Shown here: piece by piece, positions 27,437-35,219 of the stretch
Position numbering within the stretch: the stretch's first letter is position 1
How the letters are laid out: the number at the start of each line of letters is the position of its first letter
NCBI RefSeq assembly: GCF_003443735.1
Contig: NZ_CP031969.1
Coordinates: forward strand, 3,348,001 to 3,412,000
Source of the DNA: Streptomyces sp. CC0208
Lineage (GTDB): Bacteria > Actinomycetota > Actinomycetes > Streptomycetales > Streptomycetaceae
Length of the DNA: 64,000 nucleotides
Reading direction: 5' to 3'
Translations under genes and position numbers: made by a program
The notes under the pieces: generated by a model
What the model was told of the DNA's origin: nothing
The model's database searches: none
The model's input: only the letters and a program-made list of their open reading frames with translations

Positions 27437-27767
27437 GAGTTCTCCTCACTAGTTCTTCCGTCGGAAAACTCCAAAGCTTTCCGACCTCGACCATCAGCAT
27501 CTCCAAGAGGGCTTTCCCCGATCTTTCAGCCATCTTTCAGTCGCCGTATCGAAATGCTCGTGGCTCATCGGAGGGGGTGGCCAGATCGACCGGAAGAACC
27601 TCGTCACGGTCGGGATGCGGTCGTCCGGCCACCGGGGTCGGTAGCCGGGACGGATCTCAGCCTGCCGGAAATGTCGCTGAAGGCCGAGCCAAGCGCCAGG
27701 ACAGAGGTATTTCAGGTCTCGCCGGGGCAGGAGCATCGGCCCCGGCCGTTGCCTCGGCCGCGCCGGG
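27437..27767. other. Right border of the peptide island
   Basis: This 331-bp stretch holds the peptide B promoter near 27490-27540. From about 27570 composition returns to the usual high GC. No gene is supported in it; the open frames are short and unlike coding sequence. Confidence 0.6.
27491..27538 (-). promoter_or_regulatory. SARP-style promoter of Cys-rich peptide B
   Basis: On the minus strand GAAAG occurs three times at exact 11-bp steps (27538-27534, 27527-27523, 27516-27512); the upper two lie in identical 9-mers CTGAAAGAT. CTGATGG follows 14 bp later (27497-27491), as in the peptide A promoter. The start codon is about 75 bp downstream of the last repeat, against about 70 bp for peptide A. 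Confidence 0.65.
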
Positions 27768-28706
27768 TCACTGCTTGTCGGACTTGTTCCCGTCCGCGTT
27801 CTGCCCGCCACTCGCCTTGTCCTTCTGCTTCCCCGATTTCGCGCCGCCCGCGTCACCGGCGTTCCCCGTGTCGCCGGCGTTGCCCGCGTTCCCCGTGTCG
27901 CCGGCGTTGCCTCCGCCATTCGCGTTCGCCGCGCCCTTGGCCCCGTCCGCGCCCTTGGCGTCGGCCGCGCCCTTGGCGTCGGCCGCGTCCTTGGCGTCGG
28001 CCGCGTCCGTCAGCGCGGCGCAATAAGCGCTCACGTTCGCCTCGCCGCCGGCCGCCGCCGCGAGCCGCTGGAACGCCGTGGAGTCCAGCGCCTTGCCACG
28101 GCCCCGCAGCTTCTCGTACGCACGACAGTGGGCCAGGGTGTCCTTCGCGGTGGGCGGACGGTCCAAGGGAGCGGACGCGGAGGGGCGGGTGCCGCCGCGC
28201 GACGGGGCCGAGGTGCTCACCGGGACGCTCGGGCGGGCGTCCGGTTCCCCTGCCGCGCCCCGGTCATGACCGCCGCCCGCCGAACCGATCGCCGCGTACG
28301 CGACCCCGCCGAGAGTGAGGCTCGCCAGGAGCACGGAGAGCGTCGCCCTCAACGAACGCGCCCTGCTCCACCGCGTGCGGGGCCGCCAGTCGTCCCGGCG
28401 CCGCGTCCGCGCCCGGTGCGCTCCGGCGTCCCGCGCCGCCCGAAAGGCCGCCACGGCCCGCCGCTCCCCCTCGTCCTCGCACTTCTCGTCAAGGATGGCC
28501 GCGGCGAGCAGCGCTTCCAGGGGGCTGTCCTCGGACCGGGACTCCCCGTCGTACGACTGCTCCCGGCCGGACACCGAGCCGTCGCCCCGCGCCCGCCCCC
28601 GCACGGCCTTCGCCGGGCGCGCATGCCGGCGGCCGGGGGCATCGCCGCTCCGCTCGTCACCCATGCCGTGTCCGTTCCTGTCCGACGTGGCGTCCTGACC
28701 TGTCAT
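27768..28706 (-). CDS. Anti-sigma-like single-pass membrane protein, paralogue
   Basis: A 312-aa protein whose ATG overlaps the sigma factor stop as ATGA. It has an acidic N-terminal half, a single transmembrane helix near residues 120-143, a Pro/Ser-rich stretch, a short domain with two Cys (TLAHCRAYEKL and VSAYCAAL), and a C-terminal low-complexity tail of D-A-K-G-A and G-N-A-G-D-T units. The same plan occurs in the protein at 14264. No zinc anti-sigma motif is visible. Partnership with the upstream sigma factor is inferred from gene order. Confidence 0.65.
   Translation of the reverse strand: MTGQDATSDRNGHGMGDERSGDAPGRRHARPAKAVRGRARGDGSVSGREQSYDGESRSEDSPLEALLAAAILDEKCEDEGERRAVAAFRAARDAGAHRARTRRRDDWRPRTRWSRARSLRATLSVLLASLTLGGVAYAAIGSAGGGHDRGAAGEPDARPSVPVSTSAPSRGGTRPSASAPLDRPPTAKDTLAHCRAYEKLRGRGKALDSTAFQRLAAAAGGEANVSAYCAALTDAADAKDAADAKGAADAKGADGAKGAANANGGGNAGDTGNAGNAGDTGNAGDAGGAKSGKQKDKASGGQNADGNKSDKQ
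27840..28015. repeat. Low-complexity repeats encoding the anti-sigma-like tail
   Basis: Two adjacent in-frame repeat tracts: units like GTTGCCCGCGTTCCCC in 27860-27910 and GGCGTCGGCCGCGTCCTT in 27955-28005. They encode Gly-Asn-Ala-Gly-Asp and Asp-Ala-Lys-Gly-Ala units and probably change length by slippage. Confidence 0.75.
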
Positions 28707-29323
28707 GTCGACTCCCCCAGCGTCCGGGAGCCGTCATCCGTCACACTCTCGACGCCGAGCTGCTGCGCCAGCCGCTTCAGACCCCGGTACGCGGCCGTGC
28801 GCACCGCACCGGGCCGCTTGCCGAGGACGCGTGCCGCGGCGGGACCGTCCAGTCCCACCACCACCCGTAGCAGCACCGCCTCGGCCTGGTCCCGAGGCAA
28901 CCCCCGGACCAGTTCCAGGGCGTACTCGGTGGAGAGCGACTCCAGCGCCTGGTCGTGGGTGCTGTACGGCCCTGCCAGGTCCAGCATGTCCTGCTCCAGC
29001 GCCGCCGCCGACCGGGGCCGCACCTTCTGCCGGCGCAGATGGTCCAGGGCCCGGTGCCGGGCAATGGTCGCGGTCCAGCCCCGGAAGCCCGCCCCGTCCC
29101 CCCGGAACCGGCCCAGGTCCCGGGCGATCTCCAGCCAGGCGTCCGACGCCACGTCCTCCGCGTCCTCCCCGACCAGCCCGCGCAGATACCCGAGCAGTCC
29201 GGGCTGTACCAACCGGTAGGCCACCGCGAAGGCGGTCTCGTCGCCCTCCTGGGCCCGCGCGACGGCCGCGCCCAGTTCCCCGTCGTACGCCTGCGCGCGG
29301 CGGGGTTCCCCTCCCTGGCCCAA
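28703..29323 (-). CDS. ECF-type RNA polymerase sigma factor, paralogue
   Basis: About 206 aa. Region 2 (EDVASDAWLEIARD, FRGWTATIARHRALDHLR) and region 4 (LPRDQAEAVLLRVVVGL, VLGKRPGAVRTAAYRGL) match the sigma factor at 15337 closely. The start is uncertain: TTG 29323 has GGGAA nearby and gives a normal family N-terminus, while the frame stays open to 29560 with an unlike Cys-rich translation. The next gene overlaps by ATGA. Confidence 0.8.
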   Translation of the reverse strand: MGQGGEPRRAQAYDGELGAAVARAQEGDETAFAVAYRLVQPGLLGYLRGLVGEDAEDVASDAWLEIARDLGRFRGDGAGFRGWTATIARHRALDHLRRQKVRPRSAAALEQDMLDLAGPYSTHDQALESLSTEYALELVRGLPRDQAEAVLLRVVVGLDGPAAARVLGKRPGAVRTAAYRGLKRLAQQLGVESVTDDGSRTLGEST

Positions 29324-29574
29324 GAACTTTCCCGTCCGTACCGGTTTGTGGCTATTCCGTACCGTCCGGCACGGTCGCCCTTGCCCATGTCCCCCACGGT
29401 CAACAGCGTCGGACCGGACAGAAATGTCACAGCAGGTCGGACATCCCGGGCACCTCGCGAGGCACACGTGTGACACCTGGCGGTCTCCGCACGCTGTACA
29501 GATGCCACCTGTGTGACAGGTGGTGTTTCTGTGACCGAATTCGGGGTCTGTTGACCACATTCAGGGGTGGGGTA

Positions 29575-31821
29575 GTGAGTCGTCGTAAAAGCCGTGCGTA
29601 CAGACCGCTGAGCATGAAGCGGCGGGCGTGGCTGACGCTCGGTGCGGTGGTTCTGGGAGGCGGCGGCATCGCGACCTACGCGGTCGCCAGTCCGTCGGCC
29701 GACGCCGCGGGGGACGTGCGGCCCAAGCGGCCGGTGAAGGTCTACGACCTGGCGCTGAAGGGCACCGGGGCCGGCAAGCGGGAGCTGCCGCGCACCGAGA
29801 CCAAGCAGTTCTCGCTGCTCGGTGTCTCGTGGACGGGGGTGACCAAGCCGCTGGAGGGCAAGGCGCAGGTCCGCACCCGCAGCAGTGAGACGGGCGAGTG
29901 GAGCGCCTGGCAGGACCTGGAGACGCACATCGACCCGCCGGAGGACCCCGACGAACGCGGCGGCGCGCGCGGCGCGTCCGAACCGCTGTGGGTCGGCCCG
30001 TCGGACGGCGTACAGGTGCAGGTCGTCCATGAGGACGGCAGCACGAGTGCCGGACTGCCCAAGGGACTTGAGGTCAACCTCGTCGACCCGGGCATCGCGA
30101 CCGCCGCCGAGCAGCGCGACACGGGCGACGACACGGACCCGGCGGCGTTCGCCGAGGACGTGACACCGACCCCGAGCCCGACCGTGAGCGACAGCGCGTC
30201 CCCGAGCCCGACCGGCACGGCCACGTCCACCGCGTCCCCGACGCCCACGCCCACGCCCACGCCGACTCCGACCGCCACCACCCCGACCGCGCCCGCCTCG
30301 ACGGTCCCCGAGCCCACGATCGTGCCCCGGTCCGGCTGGGGCGCCGACGAGTCGCTCAGCCCCGACCCGTCGGAGTACAACGCCGATGTGAAGGCCGTGT
30401 TCGTGCACCACACGGCGGGATCCAACGACTACTCGTGCGACGAGTCGCCGTCGATCATCCGGGGCGTCTACGCGTACCACACGCAGACCGAGAAGTGGAA
30501 CGACATCGGCTACAACTTCCTCGTCGACAAGTGCGGCACGATCTTCGAGGGCCGCAAGGGCGGGGTGGACCTGCCGGTCCTCGGCGCGCACACCTACGGC
30601 TGGAACCGTGAGTCCGCCGGCATCGCGGTCCTCGGCGACTACACCGACGCGGGCGCCTCGAACGCCGCCCTCGCCTCGGTCGCCCGCATCGCGGCCTGGA
30701 AGCTCGGCCAGTACGGCGTCGACCCCGACTCGACGGTCCAGCTGAAGGCGGGCGCGACCCAGAAGAACCTCGCCGGTACGAGCTTCACCGCGGGCAGCGC
30801 CTACACCTTCGACCGGATCTCCGGCCACCGCGACGGCTACGCCACCGAGTGCCCGGGTACCTCCCTCTACGCCCAGCTGCCCACCATCCGCGCCTGGGCC
30901 GCCGGCCCGGTTCAGGGCCTGAAGCTCACCTCGCTGACCGGCGCGACCCTGTCCGGCTCGACGTACTGGACGAAGGGCGCGATCACGGCGAAGTGGTCGG
31001 CCACCACGCCGAGTTCGCTGATCTCCAGCTTCGAGCTGCTGGTCGACGGCAAGGTCGTCGCCTCCGTCGCCGGTACGGCCACCTCGGCGAGCACCACCCT
31101 GGCCGCGGGCACCCACAAGGTCGCCGTACGAGCGGTGCACCTGTCCGGCAGGACCACTCCCGCGACCACCGCGCTGACCGTCGCCACCGACACCACCGCG
31201 CCGGCCTTCTCCACCACGCCGAAAATCACCCTGCGCACCGGCACGGTCAACACCACCGCCGTCCCGGTCACCCTCGACTGGAAGGCCACCGACTCCCAGG
31301 CGCTGAAGTCGGTGAGCCTGCTCTCCCCGACGACGGCCACCTTCGGCCCGACCACCACCAGCTCCAGCCGTACCGCCAAGTCCGGCACCGCGAGCACCTG
31401 GTCGATGAAGGCGTACGACGTCGCGGGCAACACCCGCACCTCGTCGCCCTCCTACACGCCGATGATCCTCCAGGAGACCTCGGCCACGAAGTCCGGAAGC
31501 TGGACGAGCCGTTCCTCGGCGAGCTACCTCGGCGGGAAGTCGTACTCCAGCGGCTCCAAAGGCGCGAGCCTGACCTGGACGTTCACCGGCCGGTCCGCTT
31601 CCTGGGTGGTCTCGCGGGCGTCCACCTCCGGGCAGGCGTACGTGTACGTGGACGGCGCCAAGGTCGCGACGGTCGACCTGAAGTCCTCGACCACGAAGTA
31701 CCGCGACGCGATCTGGACCAAGTCCTGGTCGAGCAGCGCCAAGCACACCGTGAAGATCGTGGTGGTCGGCACCAGCGGCCGTCCGACGGTCACGACGGAC
31801 GGCCTGGTGTACATCAAGTAG
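29575..31821 (+). CDS. Secreted N-acetylmuramoyl-L-alanine amidase / PGRP-type peptidoglycan hydrolase
   Basis: A 748-aa exported protein. An Arg-rich n-region and hydrophobic signal end near ASPSADA. A conserved N-terminal region and a Pro/Thr/Ser linker precede the amidase-2/PGRP domain (about 255-440). Zinc ligands are visible: His in VFVHHTAG, His in SGHRDGY and Cys in TECPG, with Tyr in DIGYNFLVD. The C-terminal ~300 residues are Ser/Thr-rich beta-sandwich-like modules. GTG 29575 has AGGGG 7 bp upstream; ATG 29614 is an alternative. It cleaves the lactyl-peptide bond of the wall. Confidence 0.85.
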   Translation: MSRRKSRAYRPLSMKRRAWLTLGAVVLGGGGIATYAVASPSADAAGDVRPKRPVKVYDLALKGTGAGKRELPRTETKQFSLLGVSWTGVTKPLEGKAQVRTRSSETGEWSAWQDLETHIDPPEDPDERGGARGASEPLWVGPSDGVQVQVVHEDGSTSAGLPKGLEVNLVDPGIATAAEQRDTGDDTDPAAFAEDVTPTPSPTVSDSASPSPTGTATSTASPTPTPTPTPTPTATTPTAPASTVPEPTIVPRSGWGADESLSPDPSEYNADVKAVFVHHTAGSNDYSCDESPSIIRGVYAYHTQTEKWNDIGYNFLVDKCGTIFEGRKGGVDLPVLGAHTYGWNRESAGIAVLGDYTDAGASNAALASVARIAAWKLGQYGVDPDSTVQLKAGATQKNLAGTSFTAGSAYTFDRISGHRDGYATECPGTSLYAQLPTIRAWAAGPVQGLKLTSLTGATLSGSTYWTKGAITAKWSATTPSSLISSFELLVDGKVVASVAGTATSASTTLAAGTHKVAVRAVHLSGRTTPATTALTVATDTTAPAFSTTPKITLRTGTVNTTAVPVTLDWKATDSQALKSVSLLSPTTATFGPTTTSSSRTAKSGTASTWSMKAYDVAGNTRTSSPSYTPMILQETSATKSGSWTSRSSASYLGGKSYSSGSKGASLTWTFTGRSASWVVSRASTSGQAYVYVDGAKVATVDLKSSTTKYRDAIWTKSWSSSAKHTVKIVVVGTSGRPTVTTDGLVYIK

Positions 31822-31913
31822 GGCCTCAGCCCCGCGTGTCCACCGACTCGGGCGTCCGCTCCCCGGCACCTTGGGGAGTGGGCGCCCGTGCCGCGTTCAC
31901 GACGCCTCCGCGG

Positions 31914-32306
31914 TCAGCGCCGCCCGGCACCCGTCGCATCGCGGCACAGCAGCCGCAGCGAGCCGTCCCCGGCGAAGCAGCGGCGGGCCTCGTCCACCGG
32001 GTCCCACAGCCGTCCGTCGGGCGTACGCACCCAGTGCTCACCGCCACTTGTCCACCACTCGGCACCGGTCTGGTGGACGACGACCTCACCGGCGTAGGCA
32101 CCGAGCCCGCGCAACACGGTCTCCACGGCGGCGTACGGCGCCCCCTCCCGCCGTATCTCCTCGATCAGCCGGTCGACGCGCCACAGGCTCTGCGCCGAGT
32201 AGTCGAGCCGGACGCGGGCGCCCTCGCGCAGGGCCGACACGGCGTCGGCGGCCCAGCGCACGGGTTTGGCCGCGGCGGCGGGGCGGCTGGTCTGGCGGGT
32301 GGTCAC
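31914..32306 (-). CDS. Hypothetical protein
   Basis: About 130 aa from GTG 32306, longer if an upstream start up to 32462 is used. Charged N-terminal helix (LREGARVRLDYSAQSLWRVDRLIEEIRREG) and a C-terminal beta-rich part with many Trp and two Cys. I do not recognise a family. It has good codon bias and stands alone between the amidase and a DUF1877 gene. Confidence 0.55.
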   Translation of the reverse strand: MTTRQTSRPAAAAKPVRWAADAVSALREGARVRLDYSAQSLWRVDRLIEEIRREGAPYAAVETVLRGLGAYAGEVVVHQTGAEWWTSGGEHWVRTPDGRLWDPVDEARRCFAGDGSLRLLCRDATGAGRR

Positions 32307-32530
32307 ATCGGCCGTCGTAGGGGCAGTTGCTTGAGCCGTCACATCAGTCGTCACACGGGTGAAAGCGTTCGGGCGGGGTGTTTCGTCACCGGGATCGGGG
32401 GGTCTCGGCGGGACCGGTGCAGGACCGACGCACCTTCGCCGTATCCCTCCCCGGACGGTCACAGGACCCTTTCGGTAGCGAGGTTGACGCTGGTGTGACG
32501 ATTCGCTCCTCCCCTGCGCTCCTCTCTCTG

Positions 32531-32992
32531 ATGAGCGACTACTTCCATCTCCGCGCGGTGCCGCCCTCGGCCCTGCGCAACAGCGCGAACTGGCTGCAAC
32601 GGCTGTTCGAGGACGACTGGGACGCCGTACGCGAACGCATCGGACGACACCGGGAGGAGGTGCTGGACAGGTCCTACCTGGACCACGAACTCCTCTACTC
32701 CGGCGCCGAGGTGGTCCTCGGCGGCCTGCCGGTCTACCCGGGCGACCACGACAGACCGCCCTTCCTGCTCCTGACCGCGGCCCGGGCGAACCGCGTCTCG
32801 GCGTACCTGGGTTCGGCCGACTTCGAGGCCCTGTGGCGGGTCGCCCGCGAGGAACTGCTGCCGAGACACGGCGGGGCGGGGGCGGAACGGGAGGCGCGGG
32901 GGGTGTTCGCGGCGGCGCACCGGGATCTGACGGCGTTCTACGGACAGACGGCGCAGTACGGGGACGCGGTGGTCAAGTGGCTCATCCAGTGA
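32531..32992 (+). CDS. DUF1877-like (YfbM-type) protein
   Basis: 153 aa, soluble and cytoplasmic. The N-terminus (YFHLRAVPPSALRNS) and the pattern of a helix, an L-x-Y-S-G segment and a late F-Y-x-x-x-A-x-x-G region resemble DUF1877 proteins of unknown role. ATG 32531 lacks a clear Shine-Dalgarno; GTG 32495 is an alternative. Confidence 0.6.
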   Translation: MSDYFHLRAVPPSALRNSANWLQRLFEDDWDAVRERIGRHREEVLDRSYLDHELLYSGAEVVLGGLPVYPGDHDRPPFLLLTAARANRVSAYLGSADFEALWRVAREELLPRHGGAGAEREARGVFAAAHRDLTAFYGQTAQYGDAVVKWLIQ

Positions 32993-33035
32993 GCCACCGC
33001 TCCATCGAGCCACTCCGCCACTGAGCCGCCGGCCC

Positions 33036-33629
33036 TCACCCCCGGCGCCGGCTCCTGCGCGACACCACCGCGCGCAACACCCGGCGGCCCTCCGTCGAGA
33101 CCTCCAGGGCCGGACGCAGTCCTGCCGGGCCGTGTCCTGCGAGGAGTTCCAGGACGGTGATCTGGCGGCGCAGTTCGGCGGCGACGAGCGGGGACATGCC
33201 CTCCGTACGGCCCTCGCGGCGGGCGTCGACCGAGTCGCCCGCGTCCTTCAGGGGGTCGAGCAGCCGGTGGATCCGCAGCGCGGCGACCGAACAGGCGTCG
33301 GCCCACGCCCGTACGCCCGCGGCGGACCGGTCGACCGGCGCGGCGGCGAGCATCCGGCGGGCCAGCAGCACGGCCTCGTCCTCAGCGGAGCCCTGGCCCG
33401 GCTCCCCGTCGTCCGTGCCGAACCCCCCGTCCCCGCCCAGCTTTCCCCGCACCTGCTCCAGCCGTTCACCCCACTCCGCGGCCCCGGCGTCGTCCGCGAG
33501 CCCCGCCCACAACGGCCGTAGGATCTCGTCGTCGCCGCCGAGCAGCGGTATGCAGCGATCCAAACAAGCCAACCCGCTGGCGGCCAGTCCGCGTTCGTCG
33601 GCCTGGCCGATCAGCTCCACCAGACTCAT
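33036..33629 (-). CDS. Hypothetical protein, helical
   Basis: 197 aa from ATG 33629. Mostly alpha-helical, Ala/Leu/Arg-rich, with two Cys near the N-terminus (LACLDRCIPLLGGDDE) and a basic C-terminal tail. No family recognised. Translation from further upstream gives an unlike Arg-rich extension, so the internal ATG is used. Confidence 0.55.
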   Translation of the reverse strand: MSLVELIGQADERGLAASGLACLDRCIPLLGGDDEILRPLWAGLADDAGAAEWGERLEQVRGKLGGDGGFGTDDGEPGQGSAEDEAVLLARRMLAAAPVDRSAAGVRAWADACSVAALRIHRLLDPLKDAGDSVDARREGRTEGMSPLVAAELRRQITVLELLAGHGPAGLRPALEVSTEGRRVLRAVVSRRSRRRG

Positions 33630-33705
33630 CCACGCCCCCCTCGCCGAGCGGCACTCCCTGACGGAACCCGCACTTCCCCTTACTGCGCGCGATGGCCCGG
33701 GAGTG

Positions 33706-34245
33706 TCACAGGGGCACCACACCGAGCCGGTCGAGCATATGGAAGAAGAGGTTTTCGGCCTGGGGGTCCCCCCGCTCGAGCGAAGTCGAGAGTGGGGGAA
33801 GATCGGGCTCCGCGTTCAGTACGTCGAGCAGCGGCTCCTCCGCCACCTCGTGTCCGGCCTCCGCGGCCCAGGCCACGGCCCGCGCCGCCGCGTCCCGGGG
33901 TTCGAGGAAGTAGTCCTCCAGGGTCAGCCCCTCCTCACCGCCCCCGAGGTACCCGGCCATGGCGGCCCGGGCCAGACAGGTCGTCCAGGCCCCGCTCTCC
34001 GGTCCCGCCGCCTCCAGCACCACCGAGGCGCTGTCCATGACGTATCCGAAGAGCGCCGGCGAACCGGTCTCCAGAGCCAGGGCGTTCATGTTCCCCACAT
34101 CGCCCTCGGCGCTCGCGTACTCCCAGACCTGCCATCCGCCGGGCGCCGACTCCCGCAGGACCATGCCCTCGGCTCCGGCCAGCGCGTCCAGCTCGGCGAG
34201 CGGCCGCTCCCCGCGGCCCACGACGAAGTAACCCCAGTAGCCCAT
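33706..34245 (-). CDS. Hypothetical protein carrying a mini-repeat insertion
   Basis: 179 aa. It opens MGYWGYFVVGRGERPL and continues as a soluble acidic protein of a kind common in Streptomyces but without known function. Near the C-terminus the segment L-S-T-S-L-E-R-G-D-P-Q is encoded by a mobile mini-repeat (33761-33800), so that part of the protein is probably a recent in-frame insertion. Confidence 0.6.
   Translation of the reverse strand: MGYWGYFVVGRGERPLAELDALAGAEGMVLRESAPGGWQVWEYASAEGDVGNMNALALETGSPALFGYVMDSASVVLEAAGPESGAWTTCLARAAMAGYLGGGEEGLTLEDYFLEPRDAAARAVAWAAEAGHEVAEEPLLDVLNAEPDLPPLSTSLERGDPQAENLFFHMLDRLGVVPL
33761..33800. repeat. Streptomyces-type mini inverted repeat inside a gene
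   Basis: The segment GGGGGTCCCCCCGCTCGAGC then GAAGTCGAGAGTGGGGG folds as CTCGA-GCGAAG-TCGAG inside an outer CCCCC/GGGGG stem. I recall near-identical elements scattered through many Streptomyces genomes; this copy sits in frame in a coding sequence. Confidence 0.7.
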
Positions 34246-34331
34246 CCCGGTTCCCCCCGGCTGCTCGGTGCGGTTCGGGCCCGAATACACCACATTCGTA
34301 CCGCAGTTCGCAGTAGGACGGACCAAATCCG

Positions 34332-35096
34332 TCACACGGCGACGGGCACCGCGGGTCCCCTGCGGGCCTTCTCGTCCTGCATCCGGGTCAGCCGCAGCAC
34401 GACGGCGGCGGCGCACAGGGCGGCGACGAGGTCGACGCCGTCCGCGAACATCATCTGGCCCATCGTGTCGTGGATCTCCTGGGACGTGTCGGCCTCCCCG
34501 GCCACGCCGCCCAGGAACCGCCCGGCGACGTTCGTCAGGAGCCACGACGCCCACCAGACGTTGATCAGCGCATGCCCCTTGGGCTGTCCCTCCGGGCTGC
34601 TCGCGTCCCAGACGTCCAGCACGACCCGGCGCGGGTACCAGAGGCTCACGAACGGCACGACCCAGCCGGCGATCACCCAGCCGCGGGACTTGCTGTGCCC
34701 GCCCGGGGCGAACACCTCGGCGTTGACCCGCACCCGCCAGAGCCAGATCACGAAGACGACGGCACAGACCAGCAGTGCGGCGGCCTGCGCGGAGGTGGCC
34801 ACGGCGGTGAGGGTGTCCGCCAGGTCGGCCCGGTCCAGTACGGAGTCCCAGGAGGGGTCGCCGGCGAGGTCGCCCGTGACGTCGTACATGTAGACGTCCG
34901 CCCCGAGGGCGAAGACATCGACGGCCGCGGCCAGCGCGAGCAGTGTCGCGGTGGCCCGCCCGAGCCCGACCGGCGAGCGCAGCCAGGCCTTCGGAGCGCC
35001 GGCCGGCGGGGCCTGGAACCCGGACGAGGCGGTGCACTGGGTGCACAGGACACCGTCCGGTGCCGCTTCGAAGTGGTGGCAGCGCGTGCAGAGCAT
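34332..35096 (-). CDS. DUF4328 membrane protein with N-terminal zinc ribbon
   Basis: 254 aa. Residues 1-25 hold a CxxC...CxxC ribbon (MLCTRCHHFEA, LCTQCTAS). Four transmembrane helices follow in the DUF4328 arrangement, with FVIWLWRVRVNAE, GWVIAGWVVPFVSLWYPRRVV, DVWDAS and WWASWLL segments. The function of the family is unknown. Confidence 0.8.
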   Translation of the reverse strand: MLCTRCHHFEAAPDGVLCTQCTASSGFQAPPAGAPKAWLRSPVGLGRATATLLALAAAVDVFALGADVYMYDVTGDLAGDPSWDSVLDRADLADTLTAVATSAQAAALLVCAVVFVIWLWRVRVNAEVFAPGGHSKSRGWVIAGWVVPFVSLWYPRRVVLDVWDASSPEGQPKGHALINVWWASWLLTNVAGRFLGGVAGEADTSQEIHDTMGQMMFADGVDLVAALCAAAVVLRLTRMQDEKARRGPAVPVAV

Positions 35097-35219
35097 GGTG
35101 AGGTCCCCCCGAGGTGCGAATGATCAGCGGACCGCGCCGGTTCTCCCCAGAGCTTCACGCGCGGCACGCGGAACATATGGTTCGGCGGCCCCTCGCGTCC
35201 ACAGGGAATCGCCGGTTCC

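Noticed and set aside
27860..28010. Repeat tract considered as a CRISPR-like array
   Set aside because: Repeats are in frame, short, degenerate and without unique spacers; they encode a low-complexity tail. No cas genes are present.
28705..29574. Upstream extension of the amidase frame
   Set aside because: Antisense to the sigma factor gene, with proline-rich translation; the signal peptide begins at 29575.
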